Shown here: positions 25,189 to 33,373 of the stretch, piece by piece | Layout: every line of letters starts with the position of its first letter | Numbering within the stretch: position 1 is the first letter of the stretch | From: an uncultured Eubacterium sp. | Lineage (GTDB): Bacteria; Bacillota; Clostridia; Lachnospirales; CAG-274 | Reading direction: 5' to 3' | NCBI GenBank assembly: GCA_900551755.1 | Contig: URXK01000005.1 | Span: 36,533 to 100,532, forward strand | Length of the DNA stretch: 64,000 nt | Made by a program: the position numbers and the translations under genes | The notes under the pieces: model-generated | Told to the model about the DNA's origin: nothing | The model's input: the letters and a program-made list of their open reading frames with translations, nothing else | The model's database searches: none

Positions 25189-26085
25189 ATGTTTAAAATT
25201 TTTGATTGTCATTGTGACACACTTACAAAAGCTATGTGGTCAAAACAAAATCTTTACAAAAATAATTTACACATAGATATTGAAAAATTAAATGTTTTTG
25301 AAAAAGCTATTCAAATTTTTGCTATTTGGCTTGATAAGCCTTATTTAGACAATGCTTATAACAATACCTTAAAGGCTATAGATTTTTTCAATTCTCAAGC
25401 CAATGAATATAAGGATTACATATCTAATGATATTAACAATAAAATAGGTGCTATACTTTCTGTTGAAGGTGGCGAAGCTATTGAAGGCAGTATTGAAAAG
25501 CTATTGACTCTTTATGAAAAGGGTATAAGATTAATGACACTTACTTGGAACTATAAAAATGAAATTGGCTGTGGTGCATTATCTGGTTTTGACGACGGCT
25601 TAAGTGATTTTGGCTTAGATGTTGTTAAAAAAATGAATGACTTAAATATGGTTATTGATGTTTCTCACTTAAATGTTAAGGGATTTTGGGATGTTTATAA
25701 CAAAAGCAATAAGCCTTTTATTGCAACTCATTCTAATAGCTATACTGTATGTAATCACCCTAGAAACTTAAATGATGACCAGCTTAAGGCTATTAGTGAA
25801 AGCAATTCAATGGTTGGTGTCAATTTGTATCCAGTTTTTGTTGATGGCAAAAAGGGTAGCCTTGACAATATTATTAGGCATTTTGATTATATTATGAATA
25901 TTGTAGGTGATAAAAATATTGGTATTGGTTGCGACTTTGACGGTATTAGTGTTTGCCCAGAGGATATAAGTGATGTAACTAAACTTGATATACTATATAA
26001 CAGAGTAAATAAAGTGTGGGGCAAAGATGTGGCTGACAACATTTTCTACAATAATATGTTTAATTTTTTTAAGGATAAAATTTGA
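25189..26085 (+). CDS. Membrane-dipeptidase-like metallopeptidase (M19)
   Basis: A 298-residue zinc dipeptidase of the renal dipeptidase type, with a TIM-barrel amidohydrolase fold. Metal ligands are seen in FDCHCDTLTK (residues 4-13), the bridging Glu in SVEGGEA, then DVSHLN, THSNSYTVC and GIGCDFDGI. There is no signal peptide, so it is cytosolic. I chose the ATG at 25189 after CGGAGTG; the frame stays open upstream by chance, opposite the DUF1540 gene. It cleaves dipeptides, often with D-residues. An aminotransferase gene follows, with its own promoter. Confidence 0.93.
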   Translation: MFKIFDCHCDTLTKAMWSKQNLYKNNLHIDIEKLNVFEKAIQIFAIWLDKPYLDNAYNNTLKAIDFFNSQANEYKDYISNDINNKIGAILSVEGGEAIEGSIEKLLTLYEKGIRLMTLTWNYKNEIGCGALSGFDDGLSDFGLDVVKKMNDLNMVIDVSHLNVKGFWDVYNKSNKPFIATHSNSYTVCNHPRNLNDDQLKAISESNSMVGVNLYPVFVDGKKGSLDNIIRHFDYIMNIVGDKNIGIGCDFDGISVCPEDISDVTKLDILYNRVNKVWGKDVADNIFYNNMFNFFKDKI

Positions 26086-26087
26086 TA

Positions 26088-26116
26088 TTGAAATATTTTG
26101 TCTAATGGTGTAAAAT
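26088..26116 (+). promoter_or_regulatory. Promoter of the aspartate aminotransferase gene
   Basis: TTGAAA (26088-26093), a 17-nt spacer and TAAAAT (26111-26116). Confidence 0.6.
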
Positions 26117-26148
26117 TAAAATATATTGTGGAGAGAGGGGTTTTGTTT

Positions 26149-27342
26149 ATGAAGCTATCAAAAATTGCAGAAAAGGTAAGACCGTCCCAAACATTGTCTA
26201 TATCAGCTCAAGCTAATATTAAAAAGGCAATGGGTATAGATGTTATTAATTTTAGTGCTGGTGAGCCTGATTTTAATACACCTGATAATGTTAAACAGGC
26301 TGCTATTGATGCCATTAATGAGGACTTTACAAGATACACTCCTTATGAGGGTATTTTAGAGCTAAGAGAGGCTGTTTCTGATGCTTTGGCTAAGCGTGGA
26401 CTTAAGTATTCACCTGACCAAATTGTAGTTAGTAACGGTAGTAAGCACGCACTTAAAAATGCTTTTTCAGCTATTATTGACCCAGATGATGAAGTTATTG
26501 TGCCTGCACCTTATTGGAATAGCTATATTGATATTATTAATATGGTTTATGGCGTGCCAGTTGTTGTTGAAACTAAAAAAGAAAATGTGTTTAAAATAAC
26601 TGTTGAAGAATTAAATCAGGCTTATACTGACAAAACTAAGGCAATTATTATAAATAGTCCTAACAATCCTACTGGTGTAATGTATACTAAGGAGGAACTT
26701 GAAAAAATAGCTGAATTTGCTGTTGAAAAGGATATTTATGTTATTTCTGACGAGGTTTATAGCTGTCTTGTTTATAGTAGAAAAACACCTCATATTAGTA
26801 TAGCATCACTTAATGATGAAATATACAAAAGAACTATTGTTATAACTGGTTTATCTAAAAAATATGCTATGACTGGTTGGAGAGTTGGTTTTTCAGCATC
26901 TAATATTGATGTAGCTAAGGCTATTGCTAATATTCAGTCTAATTCAACATCTAACATTAATTCTATTGCTCAGGTTGCTGCTATTGAGGCTCTTGACAAT
27001 GGTGATGATGTGGCTAATGAAATGCTTGTTGAGTTTCAGCACAGGAGAGATTACATAGCACAAAGAGTGTCTGATATTCCTCTTATTAGTTGTATGTTGC
27101 CTAAGGGAGCTTTTTACCTTTTTGTTGATGTTTCTAAGCTCTTTGGCACAGTTGTTGACGGGGTAGAAATTAAGTGTAGCGGTGATGTTGCTCAAATACT
27201 TATGGATAAATACAATGTGGCTGTTGTGGCATCTGATGCCTTTGGTTACAAGGATTATATAAGAATTTCTTACGCCACAAGTATGAGAGATATTGTTGAA
27301 GGAACACGAAGAATAGAAAAATTTGTTAAGGATAATTTTTAG
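26149..27342 (+). CDS. Aspartate-type PLP aminotransferase
   Basis: A 397-residue class I aminotransferase of the AspB subgroup (Igamma). Motifs are INFSAGEPDFNTPDNV, the substrate loop RYTPYEG, IINSPNNPTGVMY, VISDEVYS and the Schiff-base Lys in ITGLSKKYAMTGWRVGF (near residue 237), plus an Arg for the substrate carboxylate near the end (YIRISYA). It converts aspartate and 2-oxoglutarate to oxaloacetate and glutamate or has related specificity. The ATG at 26149 follows GAGAGAGGGG. Confidence 0.93.
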   Translation: MKLSKIAEKVRPSQTLSISAQANIKKAMGIDVINFSAGEPDFNTPDNVKQAAIDAINEDFTRYTPYEGILELREAVSDALAKRGLKYSPDQIVVSNGSKHALKNAFSAIIDPDDEVIVPAPYWNSYIDIINMVYGVPVVVETKKENVFKITVEELNQAYTDKTKAIIINSPNNPTGVMYTKEELEKIAEFAVEKDIYVISDEVYSCLVYSRKTPHISIASLNDEIYKRTIVITGLSKKYAMTGWRVGFSASNIDVAKAIANIQSNSTSNINSIAQVAAIEALDNGDDVANEMLVEFQHRRDYIAQRVSDIPLISCMLPKGAFYLFVDVSKLFGTVVDGVEIKCSGDVAQILMDKYNVAVVASDAFGYKDYIRISYATSMRDIVEGTRRIEKFVKDNF

Positions 27343-27372
27343 TAAAATTATATAAAAAAATTTCTTGTATCG

Positions 27373-27401
27373 TTGACATAATGTTACAAGTGTGTTACAA
27401 T
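27373..27401 (+). promoter_or_regulatory. Promoter of the KDPG aldolase gene
   Basis: TTGACA (27373-27378), a 17-nt spacer and TACAAT (27396-27401). Confidence 0.75.
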
Positions 27402-27449
27402 GTTTGTAAGCGAATAAGCTTTTATTAAGAAAGGCAGGTTTATTAAAAA

Positions 27450-28412
27450 ATGAATGATGTTTTAAAGAAATTAAGTGCTATTGGTATTGTACCAGTTGTT
27501 GTTATTAATGATGCTGATAAGGCAGTTCCTTTAGCTAAGGCTTTAGTTGAAGGTGGTATCCCTTGTGCAGAGGTTACTTTCAGAACTGACGCTGCTGAAG
27601 AAGCTATCAGAAGAATGTCTCAGGAAGTTCCTGAATTAATCGTTGGTGCAGGTACTGTATTAACTAAGGACCAGGCTGACAGAGCTGTTGCTGCTGGTTC
27701 TAAGTTCTTAGTATCTCCTGGTTTAGACCCTGAACTTATTGCTTACTGTCAGGAAAAGAACTACCCACCATTTACTCCAGGTACTACTAACCCTTCTGAC
27801 CTTAACCACGCTGTTAAGCTTGGTCTTGAAGTTGTTAAGTTCTTCCCAGCTGAAGCTGCTGGTGGTCTTAAGATGATTAAGTCTATGGCTGCTGCTTTCA
27901 CTCAGCTTAAGTTTATGCCTACTGGTGGTATCAATGCTAACAACTTAAACAGCTACTTAGAGTACAACAAGATTATCTGCTGTGGTGGTAGCTGGATGGT
28001 TCCAGGTAAGTTAATTGACGAAGGCAAGTTTGATGAAATCGTTGCTCTTTGTAAGGAAGCTGTTTCAACTATGCTTGGTCTTGAAATGGTTCACGTTGGT
28101 ATCAACACTGAAGATGAGGCTACTGCATTAGCTGTTGCTGAAAGATTTAACAAGTTATTCAACTTCCCAGTTGATAACCACAATTCTGCTGTATTCGCTT
28201 CAAGAGGTATCGAAGTTAGAAAGCAGATGTTCTTAGGTAAGAATGGCCATATTGCTATTGCTACTAACTATATGGAAAGAGCAATCAGATATATTGAGGC
28301 TATGGGCGGCGAGTTCGATTATGAAACTGCTGTTGAAAAGAACGGTAAGATTACTGCAATCTACTTAAAGGAAGAATTCGGCGGCTTCGCTGTTCACCTT
28401 GTTCAGAAGTAA
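27450..28412 (+). CDS. eda: KDPG/KHG aldolase fused to a VOC (glyoxalase-like) domain
   Basis: A 320-residue protein. Residues 1-208 are a class I KDPG aldolase, with the catalytic Glu in CAEVTFRT (near 46) and the Schiff-base Lys in EVVKFFPAEAAGG (near 133). It splits 2-keto-3-deoxy-6-phosphogluconate into pyruvate and glyceraldehyde-3-phosphate. Residues 209-320 resemble a single glyoxalase/VOC module (LEMVHVGINTEDEATALAVA ... GHIAIATNYMERAIRYIEAM). The codons are rich in C-ending AAC, TTC and ATC and in CAG, unlike neighbours, which suggests high expression. The gene has its own promoter and terminator. Confidence 0.93.
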   Translation: MNDVLKKLSAIGIVPVVVINDADKAVPLAKALVEGGIPCAEVTFRTDAAEEAIRRMSQEVPELIVGAGTVLTKDQADRAVAAGSKFLVSPGLDPELIAYCQEKNYPPFTPGTTNPSDLNHAVKLGLEVVKFFPAEAAGGLKMIKSMAAAFTQLKFMPTGGINANNLNSYLEYNKIICCGGSWMVPGKLIDEGKFDEIVALCKEAVSTMLGLEMVHVGINTEDEATALAVAERFNKLFNFPVDNHNSAVFASRGIEVRKQMFLGKNGHIAIATNYMERAIRYIEAMGGEFDYETAVEKNGKITAIYLKEEFGGFAVHLVQK

Positions 28413-28441
28413 TATCAGAAGTGATATTTGAATGATTTTTA

Positions 28442-28484
28442 CCCTAGTGGTTAGGTCTGTTTGGCTTAACTGCTAGGGTTTTTG
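28442..28484 (+). terminator. Terminator after the KDPG aldolase gene
   Basis: CCCTAG-TGGTTA...TAACTG-CTAGGG hairpin (28442-28478) followed by TTTTTG. Confidence 0.8.
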
Positions 28485-28557
28485 TTTGTGTAAATATTTG
28501 TAAAATATTGTGGAAATTTAATTTTATGGTATAATTGTTTTGGTTGGGATATGAATT

Positions 28558-29172
28558 TACTGTTCCTATAAAGGAAGGTTGACAGAAGGGTTCCCAGTAA
28601 TTGCTTAAATAGAAACCCCTCAGTCACTGCGTGACAGCTCCCCTATAAGTGGAGCCGAGTGGTTAATTCTTAGTTATACTTGTTTATATAATGAACGGAT
28701 TGTTTGTAGGGGCGAGCATTGCTCGTCCTTATTACCTATTACTTGAAAATAAACCCTTCAGTCACTGCGTGACAGCTCCCCTAGGAGTGGAGGTGGGTGG
28801 TTAATTCTCGCTTATTCGTTTAATTACCTACGGGCGATTATCAGCATTTTTGCTACGCAAAAACAAATCCTTTGGATTTGCCGATAAATCTTTCGGTGCA
28901 ATCTGTTCGCCCCTACAATCAAGCCGTACTTTGTTTATAAATTATCTGTAGGTATACACCGTTTACCTGCCATTATAGGGAAGGTGGCAACCGAAGGTTG
29001 ACGGAAGGGTTTCCAATATTACCTATAACTAAGGACGAGCAATGCTCGCCCCTACAAATAAATGCAACTTTCTATTCAGATTTGCCGATAAATCTTTCGG
29101 TGCAATCTGTTCGCCCAATGTAACTGTTACGAATAATGGTTATTTGGGCGATACACCATTTACCTTCCCTCT
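28558..29172. repeat. Modular palindromic repeat block 2
   Basis: Non-coding. It holds a truncated module b (28558-28600), module c (28613-28655), module a with GAGCA/TGCTC arms (28704-28728), module c (28753-28793), module d (28831-28918), module b (28949-29017), module a (29033-29057) and a partial d (29078-29116). These are followed by a stretch matching the GTAACTGTTACGAAT segment of block 5, and a partial b (29150-29172). Most copies are in reverse orientation compared with block 1. It is the densest block in the window. Confidence 0.85.
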
Positions 29173-29670
29173 AGTGGAGCTAGGCAATTTATTTCTCATC
29201 TATTCTTTTATATAAATATATCATATTGAAATGTTGTTATCAAGAAAATATTATAATTTTTATTTCAAATGTCACTAAATGTCACTAAATATAGTTTATA
29301 CTATATACAAACATTAATATTGATTTTAAGATTAATCCTTATGCAAGGTTTTACTATATCTGCCGATGTTATACAGCCGTTAATTAAACCACTAAGATGT
29401 CCGTAGATATTTGCCCCCATAACGATAAAGTGTAAATCTATAAATATCAATAATTAAAACAATATTTTTATAATAATTAAGTATTCCACGAACATTCGGG
29501 GAACATTCGGGGAACATTCGTCGAATAGTCGGGGAGTCCTCGGAGAGGGTTCTCTCCTAATAGAATAGAATAAGAATAGAATATAAAAGAATATAATATA
29601 TTAACATTATCAGAGATAATGTATGTCACACTAAGGTGTAACGATTTATGTCAGTATTAAGCTAAAGATA
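29173..29670. other. AT-rich gap with an 11-bp tandem repeat; no gene seen
   Basis: No convincing gene. GTCACTAAAT occurs twice in tandem at 29271-29290. GAACATTCGGG-like units of 11 bp recur three times at about 29490-29520, inside a GC-richer patch (29487-29555) followed by AGAATAGAATA repeats. One plus-strand frame there reads STNIRGTFGEHSSNSRGVLG, then interrupted NKNRI, faintly like the linker of phage or ICE replisome-organiser proteins. It is probably decayed mobile DNA, but the match is too short to name. Confidence 0.4.
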
Positions 29671-29675
29671 TAAAA

Positions 29676-29705
29676 AAAGTGTGGAAATAGCACCACTTTA
29701 TTTGG
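29676..29705 (-). terminator. Terminator after the second MATE gene
   Basis: Imperfect AAAGTG...CACTTT hairpin (29676-29699) with T-rich minus-strand flank. Confidence 0.55.
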
Positions 29706-29727
29706 GTACATATAACCACACAATTTA

Positions 29728-31098
29728 TTAATATTTAGGCAACCAATTGCCCTTTAGTGTATATATAATCATTAATGACATACCTAGTGTCCAAGACACA
29801 GGATATAAAACAAATATACCTGATATATCGCTGAATAATGGCAATATAAATTGTATCCAGACTATACGGAACAAACACATTGATGTTAAGAGAACAAGCA
29901 TAGGTGGTATTGGCTTTCCTACACCTCTTATTGTTCCGGCTAAGCCGTACATTATGCTTAACAAAAAGTAGAATGGGCAAAAGTGTTTCATTGCTAATAT
30001 GCCGTATTGTATAACTTGACTATCCTTAGTAAATAAGCCAATTACTTGACTTGAAAATGTTATAAGGAACACGCCAGTACATACAGTATATGCAAAGCCC
30101 ATTATAAGTGTTGTCCACATACCTTTTTTTATTCGGTCAAAGTTTCCAGCTCCGTAATTTTGACCTGCAAATGTTGTTATAGCCATACTAAAGCTGAGAA
30201 CTGGCAGAATATTGAAGCCATCAATTTTCATATATGCTCCAAAACCTGCCATTGCTTTTGCTCCAAAAACATTTACACTTGACTGTACAAGTACATTTGA
30301 AAAAGATATAACCATATTCTGTATACCTGTTGGCAAGCCGATTTTTATAATTCTTGTTGCCATATTTTTGTGAATTTTTATTTCTTTTAAATTAACCTTG
30401 TAGTCAGCATTAACTCTAACTAAGTATAGTAGGGCAAGTGTGCAAGATACAACTTGACTAATATCTGTTGCTATGGCTGCACCTTCAACACCCATATTGA
30501 GAATGACTATTAGTATTATATCCAACATAATATTTGTAACAGATGATATGCCCAAATATAACAAGGGTCTTTTTGAATTGCCTGCTGCATTTAAAATGCC
30601 TGCTGCCATATTGTATATAATATTAAATATAACACCACCAAAGTAAATCCTAAGGTAAGATATTGACTCTACCATAACTTCATCTGGTGTTTTCATCCAC
30701 TTTAATATTTGTGGGCTTAAAAAAATACCGACTATTGTCAGTGCTAAACCTAATAGGGCTGAAAGTGCTAGGGCTGTATGTATGGCTGTTTTGGCTTCTT
30801 TTTGGCTTTTTGCTCCTAATAACTGGGATATAACTACGCCAGCACCTACAGCTATACCTTGACTAAAGCCTATAAGTAAAGCTATAAGTGATGTGCTAGA
30901 GCCAACGGCTGCTAAAGCATTACTGCCTACATAGTTGCCTACGATTATTGAGTCAACAGTGTTGTACATTTGTTGCAAAAAGTTGCCTAATATAAGGGGA
31001 ATTGAAAAAAGAATGATTTGTTTCCAAATATTTCCCTCTGTCATTAGGTTGCTTTTTTGTTTTTGGTCGGTGGTGTGCTTTTGGTTGATTTGTTTCAT
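29728..31098 (-). CDS. MATE-family efflux transporter (second)
   Basis: A 456-residue, 12-helix MATE protein. Characteristic segments are LMTEGNIWKQIILFSIPLIL, GNFLQQMYNTVDSIIVGNYV (typical of the Firmicute DinF-like MATE group) and FAGQNYGAGNFDRIKKG. It is only distantly related to the MATE protein at 6.5 kb. The ATG at 31098 follows TGGAG. It is flanked on both sides by palindromic repeat blocks, has no operon partner, and its substrate is unknown. Confidence 0.93.
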   Translation of the reverse strand: MKQINQKHTTDQKQKSNLMTEGNIWKQIILFSIPLILGNFLQQMYNTVDSIIVGNYVGSNALAAVGSSTSLIALLIGFSQGIAVGAGVVISQLLGAKSQKEAKTAIHTALALSALLGLALTIVGIFLSPQILKWMKTPDEVMVESISYLRIYFGGVIFNIIYNMAAGILNAAGNSKRPLLYLGISSVTNIMLDIILIVILNMGVEGAAIATDISQVVSCTLALLYLVRVNADYKVNLKEIKIHKNMATRIIKIGLPTGIQNMVISFSNVLVQSSVNVFGAKAMAGFGAYMKIDGFNILPVLSFSMAITTFAGQNYGAGNFDRIKKGMWTTLIMGFAYTVCTGVFLITFSSQVIGLFTKDSQVIQYGILAMKHFCPFYFLLSIMYGLAGTIRGVGKPIPPMLVLLTSMCLFRIVWIQFILPLFSDISGIFVLYPVSWTLGMSLMIIYTLKGNWLPKY

Positions 31099-31121
31099 TG
31101 TGTTACTCCATTTTGGTTATT

Positions 31122-31345
31122 ACTTAAATAGAACCCCCTCAGTCACTGCGTGACAACTCCCCTAGAAGTGGAGCTGGGTGGTTAATTCTCACCTGTTTTT
31201 TTATCTATTATGAACGGTTAATTTGTAGGGGCGACCAGTGGTCGTCCTTTAATTAGTTAATTGTAGTAGTTACATTGGACGAACATCAGCATTTTTGCTA
31301 CGCAAAAACAAATCTTTCGGTGCAATATGTTCGCCTCTACAAATT
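31122..31345. repeat. Modular palindromic repeat block 3
   Basis: Module c (31132-31175, reverse), module a with GACCA/TGGTC arms (31223-31247) and a shortened module d (31277-31343) that lacks the internal stretch between its nested hairpins. It fills the gap between the MATE gene and the Gx-transporter gene. Confidence 0.85.
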
Positions 31346-31375
31346 AGATGTACTTTTTATTTCACAAACAATTTA

Positions 31376-31906
31376 TCAAATTTTAATTTTACCTTTTATT
31401 CGCTTTAAAAGAAGTTGAGTTGTTATTCCAGTAAAAGCACCAGTTATTACACCTGAAATAAAGAGTACAGGAAAATACAAGGCAATGCCCCAAGTGCTAG
31501 TTATAAAAACAGCCATTAATATTTGACCAATATTATGACCAATAGCACCAAAAACACTAATTACCCAAAGTTTATCCTTATTCATAAAAAAAGTAAGCAA
31601 TGACATAACACCAAAGCTAACTACTCCGCCAGCTATACTATACATAAAAGCTGTCATTTGTCCTGCAAATATGCTACTAATAATAATACGCAAAACAAGA
31701 ACCATAAAGGCGTCTTTTCTACTAAACAGTATCATAACAACAAGAGTAATAATATTGGATAATCCCATTTTTATGCCAGGTATTGGTGTAAGGGGCGGTA
31801 ATTGCATTTCAAGGACGAAAATTATAACAGCCATTGTTAGAAGAACTGAAAGCTGTGTCATTTTTTTTACGCTAAAGTTTTTATTATTTGTTTCCAACGA
31901 TGCCAT
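31376..31906 (-). CDS. Gx transporter family membrane protein (EetB-like)
   Basis: A 176-residue protein with five to six helices. The motif PGIKMGLSNIITLVVMILFS and the SIAGGVVSFGVMSLLTFFMN and GAIGHNIGQILMAVFI helices mark the Gx transporter family (also called heptaprenyl-diphosphate-synthase component I; S-component-like). The ATG at 31906 follows AAGGAG by 9 nt; earlier ATGs crowd that site. It overlaps the NusG-domain-II gene by 23 bp. The same pair occurs in flavin-based electron-transfer loci, where the proteins are called EetA and EetB as I recall. The function is unproven. Confidence 0.85.
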   Translation of the reverse strand: MASLETNNKNFSVKKMTQLSVLLTMAVIIFVLEMQLPPLTPIPGIKMGLSNIITLVVMILFSRKDAFMVLVLRIIISSIFAGQMTAFMYSIAGGVVSFGVMSLLTFFMNKDKLWVISVFGAIGHNIGQILMAVFITSTWGIALYFPVLFISGVITGAFTGITTQLLLKRIKGKIKI

Positions 31907-32273
31907 CAAAATCATTCTCCTTATCTTTATCTTCAATAGTAATAGAAAGTTTGTGAGGCAAACAAACTATTGGTACAATGCTGTTTGAAATATAGCCAGT
32001 GTTTACACATACTTTATCAGCACAATCAGCATCAACAATAGCTATTTTATCATATTCAACCCTTACTGTGTTGCTATGTCCGTCATTTGTCTTTATTTCA
32101 AACTCATAAGGTTCTTTAACAGATTTTAAATCAATTTCTTTTATAACTTGTCCATCTTGTTTTATAACAGCCGTTTTATGATTTATAGCTTTGTTATTAA
32201 AAGCTATCCAAGCTACAGCACACAAAGCACAGAGAATAACAAAAAGGGCAATCCATTTAATATTACTTTTCAC
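31884..32273 (-). CDS. NusG domain II-containing protein (EetA-like)
   Basis: A 129-residue protein with an N-terminal membrane anchor (WIALFVILCALCAVAWIAF) and an extracytoplasmic NusG-domain-II beta domain. The conserved core is VDADCADKVCVNTGYISNSI, then VCLPHKLSITI. The start is GTG at 32273 after AAGGAGG. It is the first gene of a two-gene operon with the Gx-transporter gene, divergent from tatA. Such proteins are predicted redox partners of flavinylated surface proteins (inference from gene neighbourhoods). Confidence 0.87.
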   Translation of the reverse strand: MKSNIKWIALFVILCALCAVAWIAFNNKAINHKTAVIKQDGQVIKEIDLKSVKEPYEFEIKTNDGHSNTVRVEYDKIAIVDADCADKVCVNTGYISNSIVPIVCLPHKLSITIEDKDKENDFDGIVGNK

Positions 32274-32305
32274 AGTGTTCCTCCTTATACATTAGAGTCT
32301 TAATT

Positions 32306-32334
32306 ATTTTAACATTCTACAAAATCTATGTCAA
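32306..32334 (-). promoter_or_regulatory. Promoter of the NusG-II/Gx operon
   Basis: On the minus strand TTGACA (32334-32329), a 17-nt spacer and TAAAAT (32311-32306). Only a weak GTTAG-like repeat is visible behind it. Confidence 0.65.
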
Positions 32335-32359
32335 CAATATAAAAATTTAATAAAGGATA

Positions 32360-32410
32360 TTGACAACTCCTTATTATTGTTGTACACTAACCTAGTTAGC
32401 TTAAACTAAT
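32360..32410 (+). promoter_or_regulatory. tatAC promoter with GTTAG-type operator
   Basis: TTGACA (32360-32365), a 17-nt spacer and TACACT (32383-32388). The perfect repeat CTAAC-CTA-GTTAG (32387-32399) and the overlapping GTTAG-CTTAAA-CTAAT (32395-32409) cover the -10 edge and start site. 15 of 19 bases from CTAGTT onward match the site of the hydrogenase promoter. Confidence 0.7.
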
Positions 32411-32440
32411 AATATCTACAACAATTAGGAGGTTTTATAT

Positions 32441-32608
32441 ATGCGTTTAGGATTATCAGAATTGGTTTTTATATTTGCCATTATTTTAATTATGTTTGGT
32501 CCAGCCAAGTTACCAACATTAGGCAAGTCAATGGGTGAGGCTATTAAGAATTTTAAAGACGGTCTTAACAAATCTGAAACTGTAGACAACAATAACGATG
32601 AAAAATAA
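32441..32608 (+). CDS. tatA: Twin-arginine translocase subunit TatA
   Basis: A 55-residue protein with a TTAGGAGG ribosome site. One N-terminal helix (LSELVFIFAIILIMF) is followed by the TatA hinge and amphipathic helix FGPAKLPTLGKSMGEAIKNF. It forms the protein-conducting part of the Tat pathway for folded proteins. It overlaps tatC by 11 bp. The tail is short and acidic. There is no separate TatB, as in minimal Gram-positive TatA-TatC systems. The nearest gene to the system encodes a Tat-signal hydrogenase, its probable substrate. Confidence 0.95.
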   Translation: MRLGLSELVFIFAIILIMFGPAKLPTLGKSMGEAIKNFKDGLNKSETVDNNNDEK

Positions 32609-33326
32609 TGATACAATGTCACTAGGCTCCCACCTGTTAGAGCTTAGAAAACGCTTAATTTTTGTTATTATTTCAATTATTGTTTTTTCTTCAATAGCCT
32701 TTGTTTTTTCTGAAAATATAATAAAAGAGCTTATTTCTCTTTCAAAGGGTTATAGCTTTATTTACAACACACCAGAGGCTTTAATGGTGCAACGACTTAA
32801 AATAGCTATTATTGCAGGCATTGTTGTGTCTAGTCCTGTTATTCTTTTGAATATATGGCTTTTTATATCACCTGCATTAAAAATAATTGAAAAGTTTATA
32901 ATATCTATTATTTTTACCTTTGGAGTAGTTTTATTTTTTTTAGGTGCTGTATTTGCTTATTACTATATTATACCTTTTGTGTTAGATTTTTTTATTAAAT
33001 CCAACTCTATATCAGTGGTTAAATCTTATGTAACTCTTGATGGATACATATCTCTTATAGTAAGTTTTTTTATAGCTTTTGGTATGGTTTTTGAAATACC
33101 TGTTATATTGCTTTGCCTTGATATTGCAGGTATTGTTCAAAGAAAAACTTTTGTTAAATTACGAAAATTTGTTATTATCATAATTTGCATAATTTCGGCT
33201 ATTATTACACCACCTGATGTTTTTTCACTTGTAATAACAGCAGTGCCAATGCTTGCACTTTTTGAAATAAGCCTTGTATTTATGTTTATTTACGAAAAAA
33301 TTACCCATAAAAAACAACTAACTTAA
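32598..33326 (+). CDS. tatC: Twin-arginine translocase subunit TatC
   Basis: A 242-residue protein with six helices. The N-terminal signal-recognition region is SLGSHLLELRKRLIF; the conserved YNTPEALMVQRLKIAI contains the functional Glu, and LLNIWLFISPAL follows. It binds the RR-motif of Tat substrates. The first ATG (32598) lies within tatA and an ATG at 32616 would give 236 residues. Neither has a clear ribosome site, so translational coupling to tatA is likely. A strong terminator follows and insulates it from the convergent hydrogenase gene. Confidence 0.94.
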   Translation: MKNNDTMSLGSHLLELRKRLIFVIISIIVFSSIAFVFSENIIKELISLSKGYSFIYNTPEALMVQRLKIAIIAGIVVSSPVILLNIWLFISPALKIIEKFIISIIFTFGVVLFFLGAVFAYYYIIPFVLDFFIKSNSISVVKSYVTLDGYISLIVSFFIAFGMVFEIPVILLCLDIAGIVQRKTFVKLRKFVIIIICIISAIITPPDVFSLVITAVPMLALFEISLVFMFIYEKITHKKQLT

Positions 33327-33330
33327 TTTA

Positions 33331-33372
33331 TGCTCTGCCCAATGTGATAAACACATAAAGCAGAGCATTTTT
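33331..33372. terminator. Terminator between tatC and the hydrogenase gene
   Basis: The 8-bp stem TGCTCTGC / GCAGAGCA (33331-33338 with 33360-33367), then TTTTT. The neighbouring genes converge here. Confidence 0.8.
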
Positions 33373-33373
33373 G

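Noticed and set aside
29360..29480. Minus-strand frame with GANIYGHLSGLING, faintly like a rhomboid C-terminus
   Set aside because: Only about 39 codons, no ribosome site, no catalytic Ser-His pair; too short to support.
31376..31906. Gx protein as part of heptaprenyl-diphosphate synthase
   Set aside because: No component II polyprenyl synthase gene is adjacent; its partner is the NusG-domain-II gene, which points to the electron-transfer context.
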